Source: an uncultured Spirochaetaceae bacterium
GTDB taxonomy: Bacteria > Spirochaetota > Spirochaetia > Sphaerochaetales > Sphaerochaetaceae
Direction of reading: 5' to 3'
Assembly (NCBI GenBank): GCA_944388955.1
Contig: CALXKJ010000010.1
Span: forward strand, 1-64,000
DNA: 64,000 nucleotides
Shown: in pieces, positions 1-8,936 of the stretch
How the letters are laid out: the number at the start of each line of letters is the position of its first letter
Numbering within the stretch: position 1 is the first letter of the stretch
Notes under the pieces: generated by a model
What the model saw: only the letters and a program-made list of their open reading frames with translations
What the model was told of the DNA's origin: nothing
Database searches by the model: none
Program-made: the position numbers and the translations under genes

Positions 1-271
1 TGTCAACCTCTTCCTTCCGCGGCTTCATCAGCTCTGGCGCTCTCCCGAGCACCGGGGATGTATTCTGCACGCTTCACACTTCTTTGTAAACCCCTTTTCG
101 TCCTTTTTTGGCGCTTTTTTCTTCCCCTTCCTCGCATCTCTTTCCTGTACAGCACTTTACAAAATGATTTTTTTCTGATCTGTTTTTACTCTCAATCTTA
201 GGCATAATCCACATATATATGCACAGTATTTTATTGACAAACATCAGATTCAGAGAGATAAACGTTGAACT
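1..271. other. Gene-free left edge with candidate divergent promoters
   Basis: No complete gene is visible here. On the plus strand a TTGACA box at 234-239 and GATAAA at 257-262, 17 nt apart, form a promoter for the MATE gene, with the -10 box only 9 nt before the ATG at 272. On the minus strand an ATG at 28 opens a frame that runs off the window edge after nine codons. It could be the start of a gene, but nothing supports this beyond an open frame and purine-rich sequence upstream. T-rich runs lie at about 97-125. Confidence 0.4.
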
Positions 272-1627
272 ATGGAATGTGACATGACGAAGGGCTCTCC
301 CCTCAGGCTTCTTTTATCTTTTTCTATACCTCTATTCATAGGAAATCTCTTCCAGCAGCTTTACAGTATGGTCGACACAATCGTTGTAGGACGCTTTGTC
401 GGAGTAGAGGCGTTAGCTGCCGTAGGCTCAACCAGTGGCTTCAGCTTCATGGTTGTCGGCTTTGCCCAGGGACTTACCGCAGGATTCTCGGTAATCGTAA
501 GTCAGCGCTTCGGGGCGAAAGACCACTCGATGATGCGGAAAGCATACGCCATGTCAATCATCACATCGGCGCTTGTTTCTGTAATCATAGCACTTCTATT
601 CTCATGCTTATCGCTTCCATTGCTGCGTCTTATCGACACGCCGGAAAATATAATAGGCATGGCCAATTCCTATATACTCATCATCTACATAGGTATCGGC
701 ACTGCGATATATTACAATCTTTTCTCCTCGATTCTCCGTGCTGTTGGCGATGGTCGTAGCCCTGTCTATTTCCTGCTTATCGCATCCGCGCTGAATATTG
801 TGCTTGATTTGTTTTTCGTTATAGTCGTGCCTCTTGGATGCGCTGGCGTCGCGATAGCAACCATCCTTGCGCAGGGTATCAGCGCGATAATATCCTTCAT
901 ATATATAAAGAAGAAATTCCCGATATTCCATTTCACAAAAGAAGACTGGAAGCTTGATATACCACTTTGTTTAAGGCTTCTGAAAATCGGCATACCAGGC
1001 GCTGTGCAGTTCTCAGTATGCGCAATCGGAGTCATTATCGTGCAGGCCGCTATCAATGGATTCGGCTCCGATACAGTCGCAGCTTATTCAGTAGGCGGGA
1101 AAATAGAGAACTTCATAACACAGTTCTTCCCAGCTGTCGGAATGGCCATATCCACATTCGCAGGACAGAATCTCGGAGCTGGGAATCTTGAGCGTGTCAG
1201 GAAAGGCTTCAGGACATCTGTCATCATAATGATCTGCGGTGCTGTGATCGGGCTGTTTGTCGCGATTGTAATCGCAGACCCATTCAGCTATGTCTTCATG
1301 GATAAGGAAACGACATCTCCTGTCATCATCAGCCAGGCTGTCGAATACGTCCATACCATCGCATGGTTCTTCATTCCACTCGGTCTTATATTCATATTCC
1401 GCACGGGATGCCAGGGCCTTGGCTCCGGAGCTATACCGATGATCTCAAGCATCGCCGAGCTTATAATGAGGACTATAGCCGCCTTCACGCTCCCCATGGC
1501 GTTTGGGTACAAAGGCATATGCTTTGCATCCCCTGTCGCTTGGTGCGGGGCGGGATTCGTGCTGCCATTCTGCTACCTATTCCTGATGAAGAAGCTTGTA
1601 GCAAGACAGGCAAAAGCCCAGAAATGA
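272..1627 (+). CDS. MATE family multidrug/Na+ antiporter
   Basis: A 451-residue inner-membrane protein with about twelve hydrophobic segments, the usual MATE size. The N-terminus has the family-typical pattern (SPLRLLLSFSIPLFIGNLFQ, then YSMVDTIVVGRFVG at about residues 31-44). The two halves repeat this organisation, as expected for the MATE fold of two six-helix bundles. MATE proteins export cationic drugs or metabolites in exchange for Na+ or H+; the substrate cannot be told from sequence. The start at 272 has no Shine-Dalgarno sequence, but a TTGACA/GATAAA promoter ends 9 nt upstream. A second in-frame ATG at 284 is an alternative. The gene ends 23 nt before the sensor kinase gene. Confidence 0.9.
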   Translation: MECDMTKGSPLRLLLSFSIPLFIGNLFQQLYSMVDTIVVGRFVGVEALAAVGSTSGFSFMVVGFAQGLTAGFSVIVSQRFGAKDHSMMRKAYAMSIITSALVSVIIALLFSCLSLPLLRLIDTPENIIGMANSYILIIYIGIGTAIYYNLFSSILRAVGDGRSPVYFLLIASALNIVLDLFFVIVVPLGCAGVAIATILAQGISAIISFIYIKKKFPIFHFTKEDWKLDIPLCLRLLKIGIPGAVQFSVCAIGVIIVQAAINGFGSDTVAAYSVGGKIENFITQFFPAVGMAISTFAGQNLGAGNLERVRKGFRTSVIIMICGAVIGLFVAIVIADPFSYVFMDKETTSPVIISQAVEYVHTIAWFFIPLGLIFIFRTGCQGLGSGAIPMISSIAELIMRTIAAFTLPMAFGYKGICFASPVAWCGAGFVLPFCYLFLMKKLVARQAKAQK

Positions 1628-1638
1628 GCCAGCTGTGC

Positions 1639-1644
1639 TAAAAT
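1639..1644 (+). promoter_or_regulatory. Extended -10 box directly before the sensor kinase gene
   Basis: TGCTAAAAT carries an extended -10 TG dinucleotide and a TAAAAT hexamer ending 6 nt before the ATG at 1651, in the 23-nt gap after the MATE gene. No Shine-Dalgarno sequence and no good -35 box are visible. A transcript from it would begin at or next to the start codon. Confidence 0.4.
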
Positions 1645-1650
1645 AGACAC

Positions 1651-3369
1651 ATGACTGGGAAAACCGGGGCACCGCTTTCAAGGAAGCTTATCTTCTATTT
1701 CATGATTGTCATGCTTGCGCCTTTTGTGCTTTTCGTGAGCTATACGCTCATTACATTCACAGAAGGCACTTCTGGCATGATAAGGGCAGAAGCGGAGACT
1801 GCGCTCTCTGCAGATGCCGCTGAACTTGGTGCGATTATCGATGAATACAGGCATAAAGCCTATTCCCTCTCAACCTCCCCTACCATACGGCGTGTTCTTT
1901 ACAGCGACACTCCTGAGAGCACAGAAGAAGATATAAGAAGAATCTATGAGGAAATGTACGCGACAATGTCTGGTGATACATACAAAGCCGCGGCATCGAT
2001 TGTCTCAGACAGCGGCAATGTGAGAATCTCAACGCATAATTTCCCATCTGTCTATGACCTGAGGACTCATTCAAATGAATGGGATAGCGAGAACATAATC
2101 TCACTGGCATCACGAATGAACAGCAATCCACGCTCAAGTATCATCAGCATACTTGATCACAGGATAGAGAACGGCAAGGAAATCCTTTTTTCAGTTCTGC
2201 GAAGAGTCTTCTCCGATGATGGGCGCGTAATCGGCTATGTGATAATCGATATATACATAGACGCGCTTAGCAAGGAGATCAACAAAAGCGGCTTGTTTAC
2301 GGATATTGTGCTCGCCGATAGCTCCTCATATTCCGCAATATCATTGATTCATCCGCAGATCCACGGAGGATTTTCCGAATTCCCGTTTATCAGAGCTGAA
2401 GGAAGCAATAGCTACATTGCCCCGATTGCTGATACACAGCTATTTCTTGCAGCCACGAATGTGAATCCATTCATTCAGGAAAGCCTCAGGCAATGGACAT
2501 TCGTAATCGCACTCAGCCTCATGCTGGGCCTTGTCATATCAATCATATTCTCACTCATATTCTCACGCAGCCTTTCAAGCAGGATAAAGAATATCGCAAG
2601 CAGCATGAAACGATTCCAGAAAGGAGACTTCGGCATCACCCTCGAGCGTACGGGAATAAGGGAGATTGACGAGCTTTCTGACACATTCAACATAATGGTG
2701 CATCGCATCCAGGAACTTCTTGAGAAAACAAGGGAAGAAGAGGCAAAGAGCGCTGAAGCGGAGCGCAAAGCTCTTGAAAGCCAGATGAATCCGCACTTCC
2801 TCCTCAACACGCTGAACACGATAAAGGCTCTCGCGCGCATGCATGGTGAGGATGACATCTACATGACGACTATAAGGCTTGGGAAGCTTCTCAGGTCAAG
2901 CATCGACAACAGGAAAAGCAATGCCTCTATAAGGGAGTCTCTTGATCTTGCAGAGTGCTATCTGCAGATACAGAAGCTCAGGTTCGGCGATAAGCTTCAG
3001 TATAGGATAGCATGCAATGAGGACCTCATGGATATCGAGACACCGAAATTGATTATCCAGTCTATAGTCGAGAATGCCATAACCCACGGACTAGGAGAGA
3101 AAGTAGGCTCCTGGTATATAAACATCTCAGTGAAGAAATATGAGGACAGACTGAAGCTTTCCGTATCAGACAACGGCGTCGGCTTCCAGGAGATTCCATC
3201 CATGGATGAGCTTGGGGAAAGCCAGCATACAGGACTTTATAACATTTACAGACGGCTTCAGCTCAGATATGGAAATGAATTCACGTTTGCAATAGATTCT
3301 GTAAAAGGCGAAGGCTCAGAGGTCACTATAACCATTCCTCTGGAGGAAAAAGAGAATGAAGAAGCTTAA
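1651..3369 (+). CDS. YesM-type sensor histidine kinase
   Basis: A 572-residue membrane kinase. A first membrane helix (about 12-34) is followed by an extracytoplasmic sensor region of about 245 residues, a second helix (about 282-304), a HAMP linker, and a His_kinase domain of the LytS/YesM class with the phosphoacceptor His at about 382 in the QMNPHFLLNTLN motif. The C-terminus is an HATPase_c domain with an N box (SIVENAITHG) and a DNGVGF G1 box. It overlaps the response regulator gene by 14 bp, so the two are one unit. YesMN pairs usually sense an extracellular sugar and control a neighbouring ABC importer, which fits the convergent operon downstream. The ligand is unknown. Confidence 0.92.
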   Translation: MTGKTGAPLSRKLIFYFMIVMLAPFVLFVSYTLITFTEGTSGMIRAEAETALSADAAELGAIIDEYRHKAYSLSTSPTIRRVLYSDTPESTEEDIRRIYEEMYATMSGDTYKAAASIVSDSGNVRISTHNFPSVYDLRTHSNEWDSENIISLASRMNSNPRSSIISILDHRIENGKEILFSVLRRVFSDDGRVIGYVIIDIYIDALSKEINKSGLFTDIVLADSSSYSAISLIHPQIHGGFSEFPFIRAEGSNSYIAPIADTQLFLAATNVNPFIQESLRQWTFVIALSLMLGLVISIIFSLIFSRSLSSRIKNIASSMKRFQKGDFGITLERTGIREIDELSDTFNIMVHRIQELLEKTREEEAKSAEAERKALESQMNPHFLLNTLNTIKALARMHGEDDIYMTTIRLGKLLRSSIDNRKSNASIRESLDLAECYLQIQKLRFGDKLQYRIACNEDLMDIETPKLIIQSIVENAITHGLGEKVGSWYINISVKKYEDRLKLSVSDNGVGFQEIPSMDELGESQHTGLYNIYRRLQLRYGNEFTFAIDSVKGEGSEVTITIPLEEKENEEA

Positions 3370-4111
3370 AGTTGTCCTTGTCGAGGATGAGGAGATAGTA
3401 CTCAGAGAGCTTGAGAATACAATCAATTGGGAAAGTCTGGGGATGGAAGTCGTGGCGACAGCCTCCGATGGACTTGAAGGCGAGAAGAAGATACGCGCCT
3501 ATCTCCCTGATATCGTCGTCACGGATATAAAGCTTCCGGGAAAGGACGGTCTGAAGATGATCGAGGATGCAGCTGTCACCAATGGTATCATCCTCTCGGG
3601 TTATACTGATTTTGAATACACGAAGAGAGCAATACAGCTCGGCGTCTTCGATTATATAGAGAAGCCTGTCGATGACAACGAGCTGATAAATGTGCTCTCA
3701 AAACTCAGGACACGCATCGACGAGGAAGAGAAGGATATAGATTCAATAAGCAGCAGCGGCATGATAAAACTGAAGGAAAATGTCTCCAATCATTCTGTCA
3801 GCATGGCGATTGAATACATCAACAGAAATTATGCCAAGCAGATTACCCTTTCTGATATCGCGAGGGAGACGAAGCTTTCAGAAAGCCATCTTTCGTCGCT
3901 ATTCAAAGCGGAGACAGGCATCAACTTCCTGCAATACCTCAATGCGGTGCGAATAAACAAGGCATCCAGCCTTCTTAGGGGCACAGCAATGAATATCTCT
4001 GAAATCGCGGCTGAAACAGGCTTCCCATCCCCCGGGTATTTCACCAAGATATTCAAGCGGTTCAGAAACGAGACTCCTACCGAGTTCCGGAATTCAGATG
4101 AAGAGGTATGA
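3356..4111 (+). CDS. YesN-type response regulator (REC + AraC HTH)
   Basis: A 251-residue cytoplasmic regulator. The N-terminal receiver domain (about 1-120) has the acidic pocket (VLVEDEE), the phosphoacceptor Asp at about 57 (VTDIKLPGKDG) and the late Lys in EKPVDD. The C-terminal about 100 residues form two AraC-type helix-turn-helix motifs (ITLSDIARETKLSESHLSSL and ISEIAAETGFPSPGYFTKIF). A GGAGG Shine-Dalgarno sequence lies inside the kinase gene. The last 18 bp overlap the end of the convergent binding-protein gene at 4094, so there is no room for a separate terminator. It probably activates the ABC operon at 4.1-8.5 kb. Confidence 0.92.
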   Translation: MKKLKVVLVEDEEIVLRELENTINWESLGMEVVATASDGLEGEKKIRAYLPDIVVTDIKLPGKDGLKMIEDAAVTNGIILSGYTDFEYTKRAIQLGVFDYIEKPVDDNELINVLSKLRTRIDEEEKDIDSISSSGMIKLKENVSNHSVSMAIEYINRNYAKQITLSDIARETKLSESHLSSLFKAETGINFLQYLNAVRINKASSLLRGTAMNISEIAAETGFPSPGYFTKIFKRFRNETPTEFRNSDEEV

Positions 4112-5344
4112 AACCGAGGCCCTTAGCTGGGCGACAGCCTTCTCTGGGGATATCCCCTGAAGCATCACGCTTTCCACAGCTTCGCCTATAAGATCCTGAA
4201 TCTCCATTGCATATGGGCCTGAATAGACAGGAGTGCTGCGCTTTAAATCATCAATGAAGACGGAGCCATATGGCTTATTTATTACAGCATCGCCATTGAT
4301 TATCGTCTTCAGCGGCATCACCAGCCCGACTTCCTCAAGATATTCATCAGCGTGAGATGCAAAATAGGAAGCAAGTTTCCATCCTGCCATCTTCTCTTCT
4401 TCGCTTCGCGCCTCGTTGACCATGAAGAAATGAAGATATGATGATGCGGACACATCAGATAACGCAACCTCAAATGACGGGAATGGGAGAACTTTCCATC
4501 GCGGGCTTTCATAGAATTCAGGATTCATATCCTTCATTCTCTCCTCCTGATACAATCCAGAGAGACACATCGCAATCTTCTCATCGTTGAATAAAGACCT
4601 TGCGTTCAGCAGTGTCGGAGAGCCAAGGTTGTCTCCAAGAGGTCCCCACTCCTTCATGAATGAAAGTGCCTCTATCCAGGCATCATCATTTACGATGAAT
4701 GAGCCGTCACTTACCAGCCCACCTCCAAGCTGCATGACCATAGGTATGAAGAATGAAAGATAATATGGATACCGGAAATCAAAGACACGTTTTGTGATTA
4801 TACCGCCATCATGCTCCGTAAGAAGGAGACTTATATCCCTTATATCCTCCCATGTCTCAGGAAGCTCCAGACCAGCTTCCTCAAGCATGGAAGTATTTAC
4901 GTACAGGCACCAGTTCGTGTATTCAAGAGGAATGCCATAGATATTATCTCCATAAGTGACGGCATCGAATGCGCCAGGGATATAATCATCTGCAGAGATA
5001 ATCCCATCGGGAAGCTTATCGAGAGAGCCGCTCATGGCGAGTTCTGGAATCACTTCAGAAGATAGATTGAAAAGCACCGGTCCCAGACCAGCTTCCATCG
5101 ATGATGAGACTTTATAAATAAGCTCTGATGACTGAAACTCTGTACGCTCTACTTTTATACCGGGATTCTCAATCTCGAATTCAGCGATAAGCCGCTCCTC
5201 GAGAGCACCTCTCTTCCCATCTTCGTGTGTCCAGTACTGAATAACAATCTCCTCTTCTTCAGTGCATGAAGAGAGGAGAAATGAAAAAAGAACAAGCAGA
5301 ATCAGAAGAGGCGTATAACGATTCACCTCTTCAGTATAGCACAA
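4094..5344 (-). CDS. Extracellular solute-binding lipoprotein (second of two paralogues)
   Basis: A family 1 extracellular solute-binding protein of a carbohydrate ABC importer, about 410 residues. Unlike the first binding protein of the operon it has a lipoprotein signal, a hydrophobic stretch ending in LLSSC, so it should be anchored in a membrane. It is clearly a paralogue of the protein at 7208-8503: both share the IVIxxWTHED start, an NxYGIPLEYxNWC/YGLPLELNNWC core and a FRYPYYL motif in the same order. The start is uncertain. A TTG directly after the upstream stop has AAGG 5 nt before it; a GTG six codons later would give MNRYTPLL. It is the last gene of its operon. Confidence 0.88.
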   Translation of the reverse strand: MCYTEEVNRYTPLLILLVLFSFLLSSCTEEEEIVIQYWTHEDGKRGALEERLIAEFEIENPGIKVERTEFQSSELIYKVSSSMEAGLGPVLFNLSSEVIPELAMSGSLDKLPDGIISADDYIPGAFDAVTYGDNIYGIPLEYTNWCLYVNTSMLEEAGLELPETWEDIRDISLLLTEHDGGIITKRVFDFRYPYYLSFFIPMVMQLGGGLVSDGSFIVNDDAWIEALSFMKEWGPLGDNLGSPTLLNARSLFNDEKIAMCLSGLYQEERMKDMNPEFYESPRWKVLPFPSFEVALSDVSASSYLHFFMVNEARSEEEKMAGWKLASYFASHADEYLEEVGLVMPLKTIINGDAVINKPYGSVFIDDLKRSTPVYSGPYAMEIQDLIGEAVESVMLQGISPEKAVAQLRASVSYLFI

Positions 5345-6220
5345 TCATCCCTTTCTTGATTCATAAACAGCAGCACCGCCAAGGAAGTACTTAGAAAGTG
5401 AGAAGAAGAGGATAATCATCGGAATCGATGCGAGGAATGCACATGCCATCATCGCACCTTCATCAGTCATCTTCTCCTCGCTGAACTGTGTTATGTACTG
5501 CGGGAGTGTCTTCATATATTCTCTCTGCGCAACGAGAAGCGGCCAGAGAAGGTTATCCCACTGGTTGCGGAATGAGAGAATGCCGAGAGTCGCGATGACA
5601 GGCTTGCAGTTTGGAAGGACAATACTGCTGTATATCCTTGGCTCCGAAAGTCCGTCTACACGCGCTGCATCGAGATACTCAGTCGGGAATGTCAGAAGAT
5701 ACTGCCTCATCTGGAATACACCGAACGCCGAAACCATGAACGGGAATATGAGACCGCGGTAAGTGTTCATCAGCTTCATGCCTGAAACAACCATGTAAAG
5801 CGGAATCATAATCGCCTCGAAAGGAATCATCATCGTAGCCATGATGGACATGAATACGAAGTTCCTGCCCTTGAATCTGAACTTCGCGAGCCCATAGCCG
5901 CATAGTGATGCCAGAAGCACTGTCGTTATACTATCGACAATCGCGACAAAGAATGAGTTGAACATGTTCCTGAAGAACGTCGCATTCTCGTTATTGCCGA
6001 GTATTGCTTTCTGGAAGTTAGTGAAGAATGTCCTATCTGCGGACGAGAAATACTCGCGCGAAGGAATCCATCTGAAAGGCATGTCGAGAATCTGCCTGGC
6101 ATCCATGAATGATGATACAGCCATGAAAGCTATAGGAGTTATCGTGAAGAAGAATACGAGAATGAGGAATATCCAGACGAGAATCTCGACAAAGCTTATC
6201 TTGCCAACGAATTTATTCAT
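5345..6220 (-). CDS. Carbohydrate ABC transporter permease (MalG/UgpE-like)
   Basis: A 291-residue inner-membrane permease with six predicted helices. It has the EAA loop signature in the second half (EYLDAARVDGLSEPRIYSSI), the coupling-helix motif that docks the ATPase. It lies between the other permease (12 nt gap) and the second binding protein, whose TTG start immediately follows its stop codon. Together with the upstream permease it forms the heterodimeric channel of a CUT1-type sugar importer. No ATPase gene lies in the operon, so a shared MsmX/MalK-type ATPase encoded elsewhere is likely. Confidence 0.93.
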   Translation of the reverse strand: MNKFVGKISFVEILVWIFLILVFFFTITPIAFMAVSSFMDARQILDMPFRWIPSREYFSSADRTFFTNFQKAILGNNENATFFRNMFNSFFVAIVDSITTVLLASLCGYGLAKFRFKGRNFVFMSIMATMMIPFEAIMIPLYMVVSGMKLMNTYRGLIFPFMVSAFGVFQMRQYLLTFPTEYLDAARVDGLSEPRIYSSIVLPNCKPVIATLGILSFRNQWDNLLWPLLVAQREYMKTLPQYITQFSEEKMTDEGAMMACAFLASIPMIILFFSLSKYFLGGAAVYESRKG

Positions 6221-6232
6221 CCTACCCTCCTC

Positions 6233-7159
6233 TCAGTACTCGACGTCTTCGCTTGAGCGGTTAGCAACAAGCTGCAGATAAGTGAAGACAAGCATGATCA
6301 CGAAAAGCACGATACTCATCGCGCTCGCCCTTCCAAGCCTTCCATTCCTGATACCAGTGAAATAGATATTCATCGTGATAACATCTATAGGCGCTCTCGG
6401 CGATCCGCCCTGATAAAGCATGAACTGCGTGCTGAAAGTCTTCAGGCACTGAAGCATGGCCATAATGGAAACCATGGCAGTTGTCGGCTTGAGAAGCGGA
6501 AGCGTTATTCTCCAGAAGGTATGCCATCTTGAGGAGCCATCGACAGTCGCTGCCTCATAGATAGTTGGCGGTATGGAAGCAAGGCCTGTGATGAAGAGAA
6601 TCACGAAATAACCTATATATTTCCAGAAGTAGATGATAATCGTCGAAACCTGGATCATGATAGGATCCACAAGCCAGTTGTAATCAACGCCGGACGTGTG
6701 CATCACGAAGTTCGAGACCTGATTCATCAATCCTCTCGGGTCGAAGATAATCATCCAGATTGCCGCGGCGACAACAGAAGAGAGAACAGCAGGCATATAG
6801 TACATCAGCTGGAAAAAGCCTCTGTAGCGGTCACGCCTGAGCTGCATCATGAATGTTGCGAGAATCAGTGAGACTACAATCATCGGCACGAATGTTCCGA
6901 TTGTAAATACAAGAGTCGCCCTGATTGAATTCGAAAGCGGGAATCCACCATTGTTCTTGGTGAATATGTATACATAGTTCTCAAGCCCTGTGAATTCATA
7001 ATTTCTTCCAATAGCCTGACGGTTCGTGAAAGAAGTTATGAATGCATAGATGATGGGATAGAAACTGAAAATAGCAAAGAAGACAAGACAAGGGACTGTG
7101 AATGCGAATCCCCATCTCGCCTGCTTGCGCTCAATACTGTAAATCTTGTTCTTTCTCAC
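6233..7159 (-). CDS. Carbohydrate ABC transporter permease (MalF/UgpA-like)
   Basis: A 308-residue permease with about six membrane helices and the EAA motif (PPTIYEAATVDGSSRWHTF). I chose the GTG at 7159 because GGAAAG sits 6 nt upstream. A longer frame back to a TTG at 7189 would start inside a GC-rich hairpin and lacks a ribosome-binding site. It follows the first binding-protein gene after a 48-nt gap filled by that hairpin, an arrangement that usually lowers permease output relative to the binding protein. It pairs with the permease at 5345-6220. Confidence 0.92.
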   Translation of the reverse strand: MRKNKIYSIERKQARWGFAFTVPCLVFFAIFSFYPIIYAFITSFTNRQAIGRNYEFTGLENYVYIFTKNNGGFPLSNSIRATLVFTIGTFVPMIVVSLILATFMMQLRRDRYRGFFQLMYYMPAVLSSVVAAAIWMIIFDPRGLMNQVSNFVMHTSGVDYNWLVDPIMIQVSTIIIYFWKYIGYFVILFITGLASIPPTIYEAATVDGSSRWHTFWRITLPLLKPTTAMVSIMAMLQCLKTFSTQFMLYQGGSPRAPIDVITMNIYFTGIRNGRLGRASAMSIVLFVIMLVFTYLQLVANRSSEDVEY

Positions 7160-7177
7160 TTTTTTCTTTCCGGATAA

Positions 7178-7199
7178 TGCCCCGGACAAAGCCGGGGCA
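7178..7199 (-). terminator. GC-rich intercistronic hairpin after the binding-protein gene
   Basis: A perfect 8-bp stem TGCCCCGG/CCGGGGCA with a 6-nt loop starts 8 nt past the binding-protein stop codon. There is no T run, so it is more likely an mRNA-stabilising or attenuating stem-loop than a full terminator. The nan-like operon has an equivalent hairpin at 35928-35948. Confidence 0.7.
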
Positions 7200-7207
7200 A
7201 ATGAATA

Positions 7208-8503
7208 TTATGCCTCTTCGTCAATGAGTTCCTGAACGGAATTCTTGAGCTGAGTATAAGCATCCTCTGGTGTCACGCCCTGAAGCATAACACCTTCGAT
7301 AGCTGTTCTGAGAAGCGACTGGATCTCGTTTGCATTCGGTCCATAGTAAAGGACGTGAGCTCTTGCAAGATCGTTTGTGAATACATCGCTGTACGGCATA
7401 TTCTTATATGTATCGCTGTTCATGAGCTCTTTTGTAGGCTGGATAAGGTTAACCTGTGTAAGGTAATCCTCTCCGTGTGAGAGCATGAATGCGATGAATT
7501 CCCATGCCATTGCGATAGTCTCAGGATCCTCGTTCGCGTTGACCATGTAGTACTGGCCATAGTGGCAAGCTGAAACGTCATTCACTGCATCCTCGAAAAC
7601 AGGATAAGGAACAACCATCCAGTCTCCTGACTCATAGAACTCAGGGTTTTCTGACCTGATTCTTGCTTCCTGATAAAGACCGGTTGTGCACATCGCGATA
7701 TCATTATTGTTCTTGTTGAAGAGAGAGCGTGCGTTTGTGTAGGTCGGAGATCCGAGGTTGAGTCCGTTCGGTCCCCACTGCTGCATGAATGTAAGAACCT
7801 TAATCCAAGCATCCTTTCCTACGATAGCCTCTGTTCCATCATCGCTGATGAGCTGACCACCAAGCTGCTCGACCATCGGTACGATTGTCTCAAGATAGTA
7901 TGGATATCTGAAGTCATAGCCACGGCGGATAAGGATATCACCATCGCGGATTACGAGCTTCTCTGAAATCTCTACCATATCTTCCCATGTCTTCGGGTAA
8001 TCTGTCTCTGGATCAAGACCAGCATCGCGGAAGACCTGCTTGTTGATGAAGATACACCAGTTGTTAAGCTCAAGAGGAAGACCATAGATCTCACCATCAT
8101 ATGTTACAGCCTCAAGCATTCCATCGATATATGCATCCTCAACAGCTGCAGCATCTGCATAACCAGCGGCTTCATAATCCATAGGAGCTACACTGCCTGT
8201 GGATACAAATGAGTTGATAGCATCATTTGTAAGATTGAAGACTGTCGGGCCCTCACCTGCTGCGAATGCTGTCTGAACAAGCTCAATGATCTTCGATGAA
8301 GCCTGGCGTGTTGCGTTGATTTTCACATTCGGATGAGTTGCTTCGAATTCAGCGATAAAGCCATCTTCGAGTTTCTGACGTGTTGCATCCTCGTGTGTCC
8401 AGAATTCTATAACGATCTGCTCGTTCTTTTTCTCTCCAGCTCCGCCTGCAAATACAGAAAGAGCCATCATGAAAACCAATAAAACGGAAATTGCTTTGCG
8501 CAT
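7208..8503 (-). CDS. Extracellular solute-binding protein (first of two paralogues)
   Basis: A 431-residue periplasmic binding protein of a CUT1 sugar importer. The start at 8503 is set by a very strong GGAGGAAGGA sequence directly upstream; a 27-codon extension in frame is not needed. Its signal peptide ends VFAGGAGEKK with no cysteine, so signal peptidase I should release it as a soluble protein, in contrast to its lipoprotein paralogue at 4094. It carries the EFWTHED start, the YGLPLELNNWC core and FRYPYYL. It is the first gene of the operon SBP-permease-permease-SBP. The nearby YesMN pair is the probable regulator and the sugar is unknown. Confidence 0.92.
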   Translation of the reverse strand: MRKAISVLLVFMMALSVFAGGAGEKKNEQIVIEFWTHEDATRQKLEDGFIAEFEATHPNVKINATRQASSKIIELVQTAFAAGEGPTVFNLTNDAINSFVSTGSVAPMDYEAAGYADAAAVEDAYIDGMLEAVTYDGEIYGLPLELNNWCIFINKQVFRDAGLDPETDYPKTWEDMVEISEKLVIRDGDILIRRGYDFRYPYYLETIVPMVEQLGGQLISDDGTEAIVGKDAWIKVLTFMQQWGPNGLNLGSPTYTNARSLFNKNNNDIAMCTTGLYQEARIRSENPEFYESGDWMVVPYPVFEDAVNDVSACHYGQYYMVNANEDPETIAMAWEFIAFMLSHGEDYLTQVNLIQPTKELMNSDTYKNMPYSDVFTNDLARAHVLYYGPNANEIQSLLRTAIEGVMLQGVTPEDAYTQLKNSVQELIDEEA

Positions 8504-8684
8504 TCCTTCCTCCTTTATTCTATTAAAATCGTCAATCTTCCAAGCATTTCTATCAATGAAACATTTTTTCGATTTAATGAACAAAACGATTAAAATGCGA
8601 TGAACATGCGTAGCATCTCCGGGGAAATTGATTCAAACGAATAGACAATCTTCATAATTTAAATCAAAATTTCATTCAAATGAC

Positions 8685-8713
8685 TTTACAACATCCCTGT
8701 TTTCCGGTATAAG
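8685..8713 (+). promoter_or_regulatory. Promoter of the tRNA-Lys/tRNA-Glu unit
   Basis: A -35 box TTTACA (8685-8690) and a -10 box TATAAG (8708-8713) are separated by exactly 17 nt, about 64 nt before tRNA-Lys. A two-part hairpin (CTACAGG 8715-8721 pairing with CCTGTAG 8741-8747, and inner GCCT/AGGC) would lie in the 5' leader. Confidence 0.6.
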
Positions 8714-8776
8714 TCTACAGGATTGCCTACGAGGCGTAAGCCTGTAGCCATTCTGATGAAGGATTTTTCCCGATTC

Positions 8777-8849
8777 GGGCTGCTAGCTCAGCTGGTAGAG
8801 CAACGCCCTTTTAAGGCGTGGGTCATTGGTTCGAATCCAATGCAGCTCA
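8777..8849 (+). tRNA. tRNA-Lys (anticodon TTT)
   Basis: All four arms fold: acceptor GGGCTGC/GCAGCTC with one G-T pair, D arm GCTC/GAGC, anticodon stem ACGCC/GGCGT with loop CTTTTAA, and T arm ATTGG/CCAAT with loop TTCGAAT. The discriminator is A and CCA is not encoded. Length is 73 nt. Confidence 0.96.
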
Positions 8850-8855
8850 CTGCAT

Positions 8856-8927
8856 GTCTCCCTCGTCTAGTGGTTAGGACAACGGGTTTTCATCCCGTCA
8901 ACGCGGGTTCGATCCCCGCGGGAGATG
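8856..8927 (+). tRNA. tRNA-Glu (anticodon TTC)
   Basis: It folds with acceptor GTCTCCC/GGGAGAT (first pair G-T), D arm GTCT/GGAC, anticodon stem ACGGG/CCCGT with loop TTTTCAT, and T arm GCGGG/CCCGC with loop TTCGATC. The discriminator is G and CCA is not encoded. It lies 6 nt after tRNA-Lys and shares its promoter and the terminator at 8937. Confidence 0.95.
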
Positions 8928-8936
8928 TTTTGATAG

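Noticed and set aside
7160-7189. TTG-led extension of the first permease
   Set aside because: The extra codons lie in the intercistronic hairpin and have no ribosome-binding site; the GTG at 7159 does.
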